Shown here: in pieces, positions 35,161 through 44,170 of the stretch
Numbering within the stretch: the first letter of the stretch is position 1
Layout of the letters: each line of letters begins with the position of its first letter
Source: JAWKOK01 sp963765875
GTDB taxonomy: Bacteria; Chloroflexota; Anaerolineae; Caldilineales; Caldilineaceae
Length of the DNA stretch: 64,000 bases
Assembly (NCBI GenBank): GCA_963765875.1
Contig: CAVXYK010000029.1
Coordinates: 186,001 to 250,000 of the forward strand
Reading direction: 5' to 3'
Position numbers and translations under genes: made by a program
Notes under the pieces: generated by a model
The model's database searches: none
What the model was told of the DNA's origin: nothing
What the model saw: the letters and a program-made list of their open reading frames with translations, nothing else

Positions 35161-35958
35161 CTACAACTGAAGCGTTACCGCACGTAACTCGCCCCGTTTG
35201 CTGCCGACAACGCGAAAATCGATCTCGCCATGCCTAGTGTCCACCGTCCAACGCCCTGGTCGGTGGATGTGTCCGCTGATCACATGGCTGACCTTGGCAT
35301 GTTCCTCGACCGCTTTTCCCAGCGTGATGTTGCCCAGATACGGTTGCAGGAGGGTCCAGTAATCGCTCTCAGGATAGTCGGGAATGGCATGCTTGAAGAT
35401 CGGCATATGGGTCACCACCAGAATCCGTTCCACGCCTGGATCAGCGTGCAAGGTCTGAAGCCTGCCGGAGAAGGACTTCGCGAGGTAGCGGGCCATGGCC
35501 CGATCACTCCATGGCCAGTCGACGTAGTCGGCGTCATGGTTGACCAGTGGTTTCAGCCGACGATATTCGTGATGCTCCAGCGACAGGTGCGACGCGGCTG
35601 AGGAGTAGTCGTACCACCCCATGGTACCGCAGACGCCGATGGTCCCAAGCCGCACAGGCTGATGCTCCAGCCAGGTGAATCCTTCGGCCTTCGTGACGCG
35701 CTTCAACTCGCGTTCCCAGAGCAGACGACTGCTGTGCTCGCCGGCGTAGACGTCGTGATTGCCCGCCAGCACCAGTTTGGGACAGGTGAGATCCCCAAAC
35801 AGTTGCAGGCATCGTCGAAAGAGCCGCAGCGGATGGCCCAGATCGCCGGCAAGGATGAAGCAGTCAGGCTTCTGTTCGGCGATCCGACGAGCAAAATCTA
35901 TATAGAGTTGGCGGTTGGCCGCTTCATAGTGAAGATCGGCGGTAACGATGATACGCAT
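35161..35958 (-). CDS. calcineurin-like metallophosphoesterase
   Basis: 265 residues with all five family motifs: ADLHYE (Asp8, His10), LAGDLGHP (about 37-44), LAGNHDVY (about 65-72), VTHMPIFKH (about 183-191) and SGHIHRPGRW (about 230-239). These bind two metal ions for phosphomonoester or diester hydrolysis. No signal peptide, so cytoplasmic. The substrate is not predictable. ATG at 35958. Downstream sits a family-A repeat and then the PBP gene, probably transcribed separately. Confidence 0.88.
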   Translation of the reverse strand: MRIIVTADLHYEAANRQLYIDFARRIAEQKPDCFILAGDLGHPLRLFRRCLQLFGDLTCPKLVLAGNHDVYAGEHSSRLLWERELKRVTKAEGFTWLEHQPVRLGTIGVCGTMGWYDYSSAASHLSLEHHEYRRLKPLVNHDADYVDWPWSDRAMARYLAKSFSGRLQTLHADPGVERILVVTHMPIFKHAIPDYPESDYWTLLQPYLGNITLGKAVEEHAKVSHVISGHIHRPGRWTVDTRHGEIDFRVVGSKRGELRAVTLQL

Positions 35959-36540
35959 GGTTATTTTCGCAATGGTCGTCTTCTGGTTCGCAGGCCCGTG
36001 CGAACCGTCCTCCCGGCAGTTTCAGAGTCAACCGGCCCATTGTAGACCATGGCCAAACGGCTTTCAAAGAAACCGTGGCCCTTTGCGATAAAGCCAGACG
36101 GACGGCAACGCTGCGGCAGGGTTAAAACCCGCCGCTAACAACGAGAAGCCGGGGAACCCCCTGGGTCCTGCGGCTGAGCTCTCAGCGCCTGAGGGCGCTT
36201 TTCGCTGTTAGGAGCCGGATTCCATCCGTTGCGGACAATTGATACGCGATTAACCTGCGCAGCCAATTCGGCGACAATCAAACGCTCCATCCCCCCTGAC
36301 CTGCACGCATAGTGCGGAATGTATCGCAGACAGAACTCCAACCCAACGAATTGGCAGCTGCCGCCAACAAGATTTTCAACACCAGACTCCACTGGTAGCA
36401 CCCACTGTACCATTGAAATACACGCGTTTTTCGGCCAATGTGACACATCTGGCCCTTGCCGTGTACGCCGATGCTGCCATGCTGGTGACATCAAACCAAT
36501 CACGAAAAGTCGAACCAAGACTGCAACGCCAGGAGGAATC
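35959..36540. other. 582-bp gap: repeat B copy, then leader of the DUF4349 gene
   Basis: A family-B repeat occupies 36106-36220. The frame of the downstream lipoprotein is open back to 36319 but that part has no signal-peptide logic, so it is treated as untranslated leader. No other gene seen. Confidence 0.5.
36106..36220. repeat. repeat family B
   Basis: GCAACGCTGCGGCAGGGTTA, AAACCCGCCGCTAACAACGA then GAAGCCGG, and CAGCGCCTGAGGGCGCTTTT then CGCTGTTAG. Shares blocks with the copies at 39526-39626 and 44388-44510. Confidence 0.6.
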
Positions 36541-37491
36541 ATGAATAACAGAATTCGCCACCGTTTCCTTGTGCTGATCGTTTTTGCAATGACCGCCGTC
36601 TTCTTCACAGCATGTGCTTCGCCGGCCTCCTATTCACGGATGGAGAGTTCTGCAGTTGCGCCGGCGGCCGAGGCGGTCTGGGTCGAAGAAGCGGCCGTCG
36701 AAGGGGAGGCGCCAGAGGAGATGGCAGCGCTTGATGGGCTGCCGGCCCCCGCTGAGAGCCCACGCAAGATTGTTGGGACTGCCAACATCGACCTCGTCGT
36801 GAGCGATACCGATGAGACGGTGACCGCCATCACCCAGATGGTCACGAACGCGGGCGGCTATGTCGCCGACACCAACTTCTATCGAACCTCATTCGGCGAG
36901 GAGACGGCACTCCAGGGCAGTATGACCTTGCGTGTACCGGCACAGTCTTTGGATGGCATGGTGGAGCAGTTGGCCGACCACGCCGTCGAAGTGACCTCGC
37001 AGAGCCTCACACGTGACGATGTCACCGATCAATACACCGATTTGGACGCCCGCCTGCGCAATCTTCAGGCGACGGAAGAGGAACTGCTTCAGCTGCTGAC
37101 CGAGATTCGGTCCAAGCCCGGGGCCAAGGCCGAGGACATTCTGACCGTCCATCGCAACATCATGGAGATTCGCGGACAGGTCGAGCAGGTTCAGGGACGC
37201 ATGGTCATGCTCGACAATCTGGTCTCTCTCTCCACGATTCACCTCTCGTTGCGCCCGGATACGAGCGCCCTGCCCATCGTTGAGACAAAGTGGCGCCCGA
37301 GCGCCACAGTCAGCAATGCACTGCGCTCGCTGGTCAGCTCCATGCAGACCCTGGGCGATGCGGCCATCTGGCTGACCATCTACGTGCTGCCGGTCTTCCT
37401 GATGCTGATGCTGCCAGTCGTGCTCTTCTTCTGGATCGTCATTGTGATAATTCGACGATACCGACGTCGACCAGTTGAACAAGCTGTATAG
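36541..37491 (+). CDS. DUF4349 lipoprotein
   Basis: A 316-residue cell-surface protein. The lipoprotein signal peptide ends at a TACASP-type lipobox near Cys23; an Ala/Glu-rich linker follows (about 30-75). The DUF4349 domain (about 78-265) contains RKIVGTANIDLVVSDTDETV, VPAQSLDGMVEQLAD, a coiled-coil hairpin of about 60 residues (DLDARLRNLQATEEELLQLL), then STIHLSLRP. A TM helix near the C-terminus (about 280-305) is followed by a basic cytoplasmic tail RRYRRRP. ATG 36541 is supported by AGGAGGA just upstream. DUF4349 is of unknown function and resembles RsiW-like or tubular coiled-coil sensors. The next gene, also a lipoprotein, is separated by a terminator. Confidence 0.82.
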   Translation: MNNRIRHRFLVLIVFAMTAVFFTACASPASYSRMESSAVAPAAEAVWVEEAAVEGEAPEEMAALDGLPAPAESPRKIVGTANIDLVVSDTDETVTAITQMVTNAGGYVADTNFYRTSFGEETALQGSMTLRVPAQSLDGMVEQLADHAVEVTSQSLTRDDVTDQYTDLDARLRNLQATEEELLQLLTEIRSKPGAKAEDILTVHRNIMEIRGQVEQVQGRMVMLDNLVSLSTIHLSLRPDTSALPIVETKWRPSATVSNALRSLVSSMQTLGDAAIWLTIYVLPVFLMLMLPVVLFFWIVIVIIRRYRRRPVEQAV

Positions 37492-37565
37492 CCGGCAGCA
37501 TCCGCTACCCGGTTGTCCGATTCTATTTGTCTGATTCTTACTGTCAGTAGAAGCATGTTAGTCAA

Positions 37566-37650
37566 CAAAGTGCCGGGGACTTCCCGATGCTGGAGCGCTT
37601 AAATCAGGGTCAACTCACTCGCTTGGTAGCCCAAGTCCCCGGCACTTTTT
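37566..37650. terminator. long hairpin with T-run (repeat family F) after the DUF4349 gene
   Basis: AAAGTGCCGGGGACTT (37567-37582) pairs with AAGTCCCCGGCACTTTTTT (37632-37650), with about 50 bases between. The 6-T run makes it a plausible terminator. The same stem sequence recurs at 39669-39736. Confidence 0.65.
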
Positions 37651-37701
37651 TCGCACCAATTACGACCTCTTTCTTATCAGCCAAAACAATAGGAGAAAAC
37701 T

Positions 37702-39177
37702 ATGCCAACCTTCACCAACACCTTGACCGCAAAGTTCGCCACTGTCGCACTTTCCATGAGCCTGCTCGTCGGCTGCGCCGCTCCGGCCGGGGCGCCTGCA
37801 TCAAGTTCGGCGGGCCTGTCATCTGCCGGTTCAGCAGAAACCAGCGAGGCTGCACCAGCGTCGAGTGCGCGCGAAATGCTTGATGCTTCAGCAGAAATCA
37901 CGGCCATGGACGCAGAGGAGAGCAGTTGGGAAAGCCCGATCGCCAAGGACGCAGACAGTAGCGAGTGGGGGCGCCCAGCTGCCTCGCCCGCCGAATCGTA
38001 CGCAACAGGGTCGCGACGGGGTGAATCATCGGAGAGGGTGGAACGAATGCCTGCAGCCCCATCCCGTTCTCGCCAGTACGAGCCCGTCACAGCCGGCGTG
38101 GTCGATGACAACGTACGCTGGCAGGAATACCTCGACTACCGGCAGCGCCACACTGATGTCTACGCACATCCCATCGATGTGCGCGACCGCATCCTGATTG
38201 ATGTAACGGACGAGCAATCGATTTCCGTGCACGATGCCCGCGTCGAAGTGCTCCAGGGCGGCCATACGGTCTTCGTCGGCAGAACCGACGCCTCGGGACG
38301 CCTGCTCTTCCATCCGCGGGCCGTAGGTTCAGGTCACCCTCAAGCCAATCATCAGCAAGCCAACGCGTACCGGGTGATTGTCACCAAGGGTCAATCTGCA
38401 TCGAACCAGCTCTTCGACCGACAGACCGGCAACCAATGGACTCTAACGCTTGATTCCGCGCCGGCGATTGCTGAGACCCAGTTGGATCTGCTCTTCCTGA
38501 TGGATGCCACCGGTTCCATGGGCGACGAGATCGCCAAGCTCAAGGCCTCCATGGCCGACGTGGCTGATGAGATCGCCCGTCTGCCCGAGCAGCCGGATGT
38601 GCGCTACGGATTGGTTTCCTACCGGGACCTTGGCGATTCGTACGTGGTGCAACAGAGTGACTTTACTGCGGACCTAGGTCGTTTCCAGCGGTCACTCTCC
38701 AAGCTGCGTGCTGATGGCGGCGGTGACGAGCCCGAGTCACTCAATGAAGCGCTGAACACCGCCGTGCACGGCATGAACTGGCGCTCGCAGGACACGGTGC
38801 GCATGGTCGTGTTGGTGGCTGATGCACCGCCTCATCTTGACTACGACTGGCAGCCGTTCAGCTATGAAACCGATGTGGTGGAGGCCGTTCGTCGGGGCAT
38901 CAAGCTCTTCCCGGTGGGGGCAAGCGGTCTGAGTGTGGATGGCGAATACATCTTCCGCCAGATGGCCCAGTTCACCGGCGGCAAGTTCGTCTTCCTGACC
39001 TACGCCGACGGCAGCAACCCCAAGAGCGGCCCCGGCGTCGAAACCGACCACGATGTGGCCAACTATTCGGTGGAGACGCTGGACAAGCTAATCGTTCAGT
39101 TGGTGCAAGAGGAGTTGGCCCAGTTGCCGCAGATCGCCGGTCAGCAGCGGCAGGGCGAGGCGATGGCTTCGCAGTAG
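37702..39177 (+). CDS. von Willebrand factor A domain lipoprotein
   Basis: 491 residues. Lipoprotein signal ending VGCAAPAG (Cys about 25), then a Ser/Ala-rich low-complexity linker to about 115, a beta domain around 135-245 (DVRDRILIDVTDEQSISVHD, GRTDASGRLLFHP), and a vWA domain from about 258 to 465 with MIDAS motif DATGS at Asp268 and a later VLVADAPPHLDYDW strand. vWA domains bind protein partners or matrix through the metal. The C-terminus is Gln-rich. It is anchored on the cell surface and is flanked by strong hairpins on both sides, so monocistronic. Confidence 0.85.
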   Translation: MPTFTNTLTAKFATVALSMSLLVGCAAPAGAPASSSAGLSSAGSAETSEAAPASSAREMLDASAEITAMDAEESSWESPIAKDADSSEWGRPAASPAESYATGSRRGESSERVERMPAAPSRSRQYEPVTAGVVDDNVRWQEYLDYRQRHTDVYAHPIDVRDRILIDVTDEQSISVHDARVEVLQGGHTVFVGRTDASGRLLFHPRAVGSGHPQANHQQANAYRVIVTKGQSASNQLFDRQTGNQWTLTLDSAPAIAETQLDLLFLMDATGSMGDEIAKLKASMADVADEIARLPEQPDVRYGLVSYRDLGDSYVVQQSDFTADLGRFQRSLSKLRADGGGDEPESLNEALNTAVHGMNWRSQDTVRMVVLVADAPPHLDYDWQPFSYETDVVEAVRRGIKLFPVGASGLSVDGEYIFRQMAQFTGGKFVFLTYADGSNPKSGPGVETDHDVANYSVETLDKLIVQLVQEELAQLPQIAGQQRQGEAMASQ

Positions 39178-39222
39178 GGCGCTGGTCGTGGGTGAAACTT
39201 GGGTGATCTACTAACCCATTGA

Positions 39223-39265
39223 CAAAGATGGAGCACGGACGCAGTTTGTCCGTGCTCCATCTTTG
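39223..39265. terminator. perfect 18-bp hairpin after the vWA gene
   Basis: Arms 39223-39240 and 39248-39265 (CAAAGATGGAGCACGGAC and its complement) are perfect with a 7-base loop. A/T-rich ends on both sides allow termination in either direction. Confidence 0.75.
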
Positions 39266-39283
39266 TTGAGAATTGCGAACCCC

Positions 39284-39341
39284 GCAGCAACGGCTGAAAC
39301 CAGCTGCTAAACTGAGATCAGCTTGAAACCCGCGGTTTGGC
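39284..39341. repeat. repeat family B, short copy
   Basis: GCAGCAACGGCTGAAACCAG, CTGCTAAACTGAG, GCTTGAAACCCGCGGTTTGG. Matches the left end of the copy at 44388. Confidence 0.55.
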
Positions 39342-39371
39342 GATGTAGTCTTTGGATCGAGAAGCTACTCT

Positions 39372-39466
39372 GTCATTCCGAACGCAGTGAGGAATCTTTA
39401 CGCCACCGATCTCAAGATTCCTCACTGCGTTAGCGCTTTGCGCCCACTTCGTGAACGGATGACATG
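39372..39466. repeat. repeat family C (GTCATTCCGA palindrome)
   Basis: GTCATTCCGAACGCAGTGAG then GAATCTT is inverted as AAGATTCCTCACTGCGTTAG, with a degenerate tail GAACGGATGACAT. A second copy is at 44268-44345. Confidence 0.65.
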
Positions 39467-39525
39467 CATTGTTGCTTCTACGAAACGATACCTTCAACTG
39501 TAGTTTTCAATCTGACATGAGTATA

Positions 39526-39626
39526 ACAGTGAGAAGCGCCCTCAAGCACTGAGATCTGGCTACTGAATCCAGGGAGTCCCTAGCTTCTGGCCGCCAGCAG
39601 CGGGATCTTTCGCCGCGAAAACGACA
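39526..39626. repeat. repeat family B
   Basis: CAGTGAGAAGCGCCCTCAAG, CACTGAGATCTGGCTACTGA, GGCCGCCAGCAGCGGGATCT and TTCGCCGCGAAAACGACAT parallel the copy at 44415-44505. Confidence 0.6.
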
Positions 39627-39668
39627 TATCGTCAAACCGTAGGGCGTTGCAAGAATTTGAATCCTGCG

Positions 39669-39736
39669 AACGTCCCCGGCACAAGCCACGGAAATCGGCA
39701 ATGACCAGATTAGGTCTGACCTGTGCCGGGGACGCG
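39669..39736. repeat. repeat family F (GTCCCCGGCAC stem)
   Basis: CGAACGTCCCCGGCACAAGCC and GACCTGTGCCGGGGACGCG form a stem of about 15 bp with 35 bases between. Same core as the terminator at 37566-37650. Confidence 0.6.
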
Positions 39737-39753
39737 AAATCTAGGTTCGGCCC

Positions 39754-40833
39754 TCAGTCAAACACGACCTCGCGCCCGGTCTCGGCTGAACGCATGATGC
39801 CGTCGACGATGCGTACGCTGGTCAAGGCCTGGGCCGGTGTCATGATCTCTGCGCTCTCGTCGCCGTCCAGATAGCGGACGAAGTTTTCCATCAGATAGGA
39901 GTACGAGTCGAGTCCGCCTTGTGAAATCGTTGGCTTGATGTCGACCATCTGGCCGTTCATTGTTGTGTAGAGGCTCAGGTCGCTGTTGTCGAGGTAGGCG
40001 CCGCCGTCGGTGCCGTACAGCTCTGCCGCTGACTCCTCGGGCATGTGCGCGGCCCAGGAGACCTGAAACTGCATCACAGCACCGTTCTCAAAACGAACAA
40101 AGGCCCAGGCCAGATCGTCGACATCAAATGCGGCGTTGGGGATCGGCTCGACCGTTTCGTTGCCCCAGCCGCCAAGCCCCATGCCCCGCGGTCCAAACTC
40201 GGCGAACGACGCGCCGGTAACGGAGATGGGCTTGGGATAGCCCATGAGGTAGAGCGCGCGGTCCAATGCGTGGATGCCGATATCGAAGAGCGAGCCGCCG
40301 CCAGCCAACGCATTGTTGGTGAACCAGCCGCCGAAGCCCGGAATGCCCGAACGACGCTGCCAGATGGCGCGGGCCGCATAGATGTTGCCCAGGAAACCGG
40401 CATCGACATGGGCCTTGGCCGCCCGCGTCGTCGGCGCATAGCGGAAGTGGGTGCCGACATTGAGAACGACGCCCTTTTCGGCGGCCTTGTCGAGCATCTC
40501 GACGGCGTCAAGGTAGGAGAGGGCCAACGGCTTCTCGCAGAGCACGTTGGACCCCGCCTCGATGGCGGCCAGCGTCATCGGCTTATGGAAGACGTTGGGC
40601 GTCGCCACCACCGTGATGTCGGGCTGAACGTCTGCCAACATCTGCTCGTAGTCGGTGAAGACTGCGTCAATACCAGTCTCGTCTGCAACTTCCTGTGCTC
40701 GACCGGCATTGACATCGCAGATCGCCACGGTCTCCGTGTTGTCGATGCGCTGAAAGCCCGGTATGTGGGCTCGCTGGACGATGGTTCCAGCACCGATGAA
40801 TGCAACGCGCCAGTTCTTGGATGAATCGGTCAT
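39754..40833 (-). CDS. Gfo/Idh/MocA family oxidoreductase
   Basis: 359 residues. N-terminal Rossmann domain (WRVAFIGAGTIVQRAHIPGF, about 8-27), the ITVVATPNVFHKPMTL strand, and the family motif CEKPLALSY with its catalytic-region Lys near 103. The C-terminal beta-sheet domain carries NVGTHFRYAP, GGGSLFDIGIHALDRALYLM and DVDDLAWAFVRFENGAV. These enzymes oxidise or reduce sugars, inositols or their derivatives with NAD(P). The ATG at 40833 (GAGGT upstream) is chosen; the open frame further upstream is read-through of repeat D. Placed after lutC on the same strand, it may be cotranscribed with lutABC. Confidence 0.85.
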   Translation of the reverse strand: MTDSSKNWRVAFIGAGTIVQRAHIPGFQRIDNTETVAICDVNAGRAQEVADETGIDAVFTDYEQMLADVQPDITVVATPNVFHKPMTLAAIEAGSNVLCEKPLALSYLDAVEMLDKAAEKGVVLNVGTHFRYAPTTRAAKAHVDAGFLGNIYAARAIWQRRSGIPGFGGWFTNNALAGGGSLFDIGIHALDRALYLMGYPKPISVTGASFAEFGPRGMGLGGWGNETVEPIPNAAFDVDDLAWAFVRFENGAVMQFQVSWAAHMPEESAAELYGTDGGAYLDNSDLSLYTTMNGQMVDIKPTISQGGLDSYSYLMENFVRYLDGDESAEIMTPAQALTSVRIVDGIMRSAETGREVVFD

Positions 40834-40850
40834 GGTTGGGTACCTCGTGT

Positions 40851-40963
40851 TGGTGAATTGGGGTCGGTGAATGGGGATTGGTGACAGGGGGATCGGAATT
40901 GGGGTGAAAGGATCGACAATCCGTACCCCTATTCCCCGATCACCAGTTCCCATTCCCTAATCA
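40851..40963. repeat. repeat family D, second copy, touching the lutC stop
   Basis: GGTGAATTGGGGTCGGTGAA, TGGGGATTGGTGACAGGGG on the left; CCCCTATTCCCCGATCACCA and GTTCCCATTCCCTAATCA on the right. The lutC stop codon (40957-40959) lies inside its edge. Confidence 0.65.
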
Positions 40964-41712
40964 TTGAAAAGTATTACATGTACAAACTTCGGCCCGTGAA
41001 CGCCCAAGGTCAAGTTCATCTCAATATCGGCCGACTTACTGGGGCCGGTGATCAGCGACAGATTTGATTTGGCGCGTACCAGATCGTGCAGGTTCTGTCC
41101 GGCGCGCTGCTCGGCCATCCAGTCCTCCACGGTGGGATAGAGGCGACTGAAGGGAATCAGGGCAATGTGGCGGAAGGTCAGCAGCGATGCTGACCGGCTG
41201 GTCTCTGCGCCGGATGTGACCAGCATGGAGCCGGTGGCTGCAAAGGCCGCCTCGACGCCGGTGAGGCCGTAGCGAATGTACTTGACGGCGTCACGATCTT
41301 CGGTCGAGATCAGCTCCTCCGGTGAGACAAACTCAAGATTCATGTCGGCCATGGTCTCGGCAATACCTGACACCGGCAGGGCATCGGGCGACCAGCAGAG
41401 GACCATTCGATCCTGACCGGTCTCGAAACGGACCCCTTTCCAACTGGCCTGCTCTTCCGCTACCCAACCGATCAGCCGGTTCATCAACGTCAGCCGTGCT
41501 TCGCTAGGCGACTCGACGATCTCGTAGGTGCCGTGGAGTGTCTCCAGCTCGGCGCCGAAGCGCTCGGACAGGGCACGGTCATCGCCCTCAGCGATGCCGA
41601 CAGTCATGCGTTCGTCTGCCGTCAGCGGCTGCGGGTTGGCCGATGGGAAACGCAGAGCCGGCTGATTGAGCGTGGTGCGTAGTTTGTTGAGGATGTCGTC
41701 TTTTGCTGGCAT
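40957..41712 (-). CDS. lutC: lactate utilization protein LutC
   Basis: A 251-residue LUD-domain protein, third component of the LutABC L-lactate oxidation complex. Visible are the N-terminal MPAKDDILNKLRTTLNQP, the central ETMADMNLEFVSPEELIS part, the conserved GLTGVEAAFAATGSMLVTSG (about 142-161), SASLLTFRHIALI and the C-terminal SNLSLITGPSKSADIEMNLT with GVHGPKFVHVIL. This arrangement is diagnostic of LUD proteins. The ATG at 41712 is about 110 bp after the lutB stop across repeat D. Cytoplasmic. Confidence 0.9.
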   Translation of the reverse strand: MPAKDDILNKLRTTLNQPALRFPSANPQPLTADERMTVGIAEGDDRALSERFGAELETLHGTYEIVESPSEARLTLMNRLIGWVAEEQASWKGVRFETGQDRMVLCWSPDALPVSGIAETMADMNLEFVSPEELISTEDRDAVKYIRYGLTGVEAAFAATGSMLVTSGAETSRSASLLTFRHIALIPFSRLYPTVEDWMAEQRAGQNLHDLVRAKSNLSLITGPSKSADIEMNLTLGVHGPKFVHVILFND

Positions 41713-41749
41713 GGGTCAGTTCTCTCTTGTTAACCGGCGAAATGAGATT

Positions 41750-41840
41750 CGGGACTAGCAATTGGTGAACCGGGTTTACGAGCGCAAAAAAAACGGCTAC
41801 CCAGATCCCTATTCCCTGATCACTGTTCACCAGTCCCTTT
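41750..41840. repeat. repeat family D, third copy, encoding the end of lutB
   Basis: GGGACTAGCAATTGGTGAAC and the inverted block CAGATCCCTATTCCCTGATC with ACTGTTCACCAGTCCC. The last residues of LutB (KGTGEQ) and its stop are read from this repeat. Confidence 0.65.
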
Positions 41841-43265
41841 TCTCTTTGCCTGCCGTTCTCGCCACTGCGACCGGAAGCTCTTTTTCGCCAATGGCGGAAA
41901 GTCACGGCTCTTAGTCCAGCCGGCGAAGGGCGGCGGCATATATTTGATGTTGCCGCCACTCAGTCCAGCCATTAGCCCTGTGCCGATGCCGCCCATCTTG
42001 CCTGCATTTTCATAGAGGCTGGGACTCTGCATGACGCGGGCGAAGCCCTGCATTGCCTGCTGATTGAGCCAAGGAGCCTCTCCATCCTCAACCTGGTCGC
42101 TGCGCAGATCGAGCAGCAGCCTGGGCAGATCAATGATCACTGGACAGGCATCCCGACACGCTCCGCAGAGGGTGCTGGCATGGGGCAACTTCTCAACATT
42201 GGTCACATCATTGTTGAGCATCGGGCTGATGACCGAGCCGATAGGGCCGCTGTAGGTGCTGCCGTAGGCATGGCCGCCAATCTCGCGAAAGACGGGGCAA
42301 ACATTGAGGCAGGCGCCGCAGCGCACACACATGAGCGCCTCGCCGTAGCCGCGGGCCAGCATGTCTGAGCGCCCATTGTCGAGCAAGACGATGTGGAACT
42401 CTTCCGGACCCTCGACATCGCCCTCTCGGCGCGGACCGCTGGTCATGGAGAGATAGACGCTGCATTGCTGTCCCGTCGAACTGCGGCAGAGGGCCTGATA
42501 TTGTAAGAAGGCGTCCTCCACGGTCGGCACCAGTTTTTCAATGCCCAGCACGGCCACATAGACCCGGGGCATGGTCGAGGTCATGCGCCCGTTGCCCTCG
42601 TTGGTCACGATACAGACCGTGCCGGTTTCGGCGATGGCAAAGTTGCAGCCGCTGATGCCCATGTCGGCGCTGAGAAATTCCTTGCGCAATTGTTGGCGGG
42701 CGGCGTTGCACATGATCTCCGGATCCAACGTGCGCGGCATATCCAGCTTCTCGTGGAAGACGTCGGCGATGTCCTCCAGGCGCTTGTGGAGCACGGGCGC
42801 CACAATGTGGCTAGGCGGCTCGTCGACGAGTTGAATGATGTACTCGCCCAGGTCCGTTTCGACGACCTTGATGCCGGCGCCCTCCAACAGACCGTTGAGA
42901 TGAATCTCCTCGGTCGTCATGGACTTGGCCTTTACGATCTTCTGTGCCCGGGCATTGCGCGCAATATTGAGCACGATCTGGCCGGCCTCGACCCCATCGT
43001 TGGCCCAATGCACCTGTCCGCCATTGGCTACGACGTTAAGTTCCAGCTCCTCCAGCAGATCGGGCAGGTTGCGGAGTACATGTTCCTTCATCTGGCGCGT
43101 CTGGTTACGTAGCCGTGGGCCGTCGATGGCGGACATCGCGTCCACACGTGCGTCACTGAGACGACCCACCGAGCGATTGAGGGCCGTCTTGAGGTTCGAG
43201 TTGTTGAGCGCGTCGTCGACTCGTTGATTGTAGGGAGCATGGAGATCAATCGGTGATACAGGCAT
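41820..43265 (-). CDS. lutB: lactate utilization iron-sulfur protein LutB
   Basis: 481 residues. N-terminal LUD-like part with NGGQVHWANDGVEAGQIVLN, KAKSMTTEEIHLNGLLEGAG and ISGCNFAIAETGTVCIVTNE, then two 4Fe-4S cluster motifs, CVRCGACLNVCPVF (about 315-328) and CGACRDACPV (about 368-377), and a C-terminal tail. It is the central electron-transfer subunit of the LutABC complex oxidising L-lactate to pyruvate. ATG 43265 is chosen over upstream starts because GGGAGGAGG precedes it and upstream codons overlap the corrected lutA 3' end. Four bases separate it from the lutA stop, indicating coupling. Confidence 0.92.
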   Translation of the reverse strand: MPVSPIDLHAPYNQRVDDALNNSNLKTALNRSVGRLSDARVDAMSAIDGPRLRNQTRQMKEHVLRNLPDLLEELELNVVANGGQVHWANDGVEAGQIVLNIARNARAQKIVKAKSMTTEEIHLNGLLEGAGIKVVETDLGEYIIQLVDEPPSHIVAPVLHKRLEDIADVFHEKLDMPRTLDPEIMCNAARQQLRKEFLSADMGISGCNFAIAETGTVCIVTNEGNGRMTSTMPRVYVAVLGIEKLVPTVEDAFLQYQALCRSSTGQQCSVYLSMTSGPRREGDVEGPEEFHIVLLDNGRSDMLARGYGEALMCVRCGACLNVCPVFREIGGHAYGSTYSGPIGSVISPMLNNDVTNVEKLPHASTLCGACRDACPVIIDLPRLLLDLRSDQVEDGEAPWLNQQAMQGFARVMQSPSLYENAGKMGGIGTGLMAGLSGGNIKYMPPPFAGWTKSRDFPPLAKKSFRSQWRERQAKRKGTGEQ

Positions 43266-43268
43266 GTT

Positions 43269-44157
43269 AGGCCTCCTCCCTTCCGTCCTGCCAGCGCCGC
43301 GACGGCGTCTGGGTCGGCTTGGCATCGCTGCCGGCCGTATTTGGCGGTAGCAGCTGTACCTTGCTCGGAGACATCTACCTGATTATTGAGTACCTCGGCG
43401 ATATGGACCGCCCGGCAGGAATGGCCCTGGCGGCTCAGCAGACCGTTGATGTGGGTCATACAACTCACATCACAGAGGGTGACCACATCGGCGCCGCTCT
43501 CGACGATATTTTCCACTTTGCGCTCGCCCATGGCCGTGCTGATGGGCGCGTTCTTGATGGCAAAGAGGCCGCCGAACCCGCAACACTCGTCATCGCCGGT
43601 CATGTCGACCAGCTCCGCGCCTTCGACGTTGGCCAACAAGGTGCGCGGCGGCTTGGTGACGCCCAGTTCGCGTGACAGATGGCAGGACGCGTGATAGGCC
43701 AGCTTGCCGTCAAAGCGGGCATGCACATCGGTGACGCCCAGCACATCGACCAGGAACTCGGTCAATTCAAAGGTTGATTCGGGCCAGGTAGCTGAGCACG
43801 CTCACGATCTGCGTTGCTGGTTTCGTCTTCGAAAAGGACAGGGTAGAAGTGATTGACCATGGTGGCGCAACTGCCGCTGGGCACAACCACGGCATCGACG
43901 CGGCCGCTGCGCACCAACGGTTCAAAGATGTCGAGATAGCGCTTTGCCAGCACGCGTGCCTCATCCCGAAAGCCGGCGTTGAAGGCGGGCTGTCCGCAAC
44001 AGGTCTGCTCCTCGGGGAAGAGGACTTCGACGCCGTTGCGCTCCAGCAGCTCCACAGTGGACATGCCGACATCGGGATAGAGCATATCGACCATGCAGGT
44101 GACAAATAGAGCCACGCGTGTGGGCGGGCTATCGTATTGTCGGTGTTGAATGTTCAT
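43269..44157 (-). CDS. lutA: lactate utilization protein LutA, frameshifted
   Basis: CCG-domain (glycolate oxidase subunit-like) protein, first gene of lutABC. The first frame (44157 to about 43795) has VALFVTCMVDMLYPDVGMST, PEEQTCCGQPAFNAG and VVVPSGSCATMVNHFYPVLF; the second (about 43780 to 43310) has KLAYHASCHLSRELGV, MTGDDECCGFGGLFAIKNAP and DVSCMTHINGLLSRQG. Both Cys-Cys-Gly pairs are intact. Extra bases near 43793 and 43783 break the middle; shifting frame near 43300 gives a natural end QTPSRRWQDGREEA and TAA at 43269-43271, placing lutB 4 bp later. All breaks are single-base and no motif is lost, so sequence error is as likely as decay. The family uses the CCG modules for iron-sulfur or redox chemistry. 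Confidence 0.8.
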
Positions 44158-44170
44158 GATGTTTTTTCCG

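Larger units (their letters stand above)
39266..39753. other. 488-bp repeat-filled gap without genes
   Basis: Holds copies of repeat families B (39284-39341 and 39526-39626), C (39372-39466) and F (39669-39736) in a row between convergent genes. No supportable reading frame. Confidence 0.6.

Noticed and set aside
36319..36540. N-terminal extension of the DUF4349 protein
   Set aside because: A consensus ribosome site and a lipoprotein signal begin at 36541; the extension has no function and destroys the signal peptide logic.
40834..40953. N-terminal extension of the Gfo/Idh/MocA protein (Pro/Ile repeats)
   Set aside because: It is read-through of repeat family D; the Rossmann start and ribosome site fit ATG 40833.
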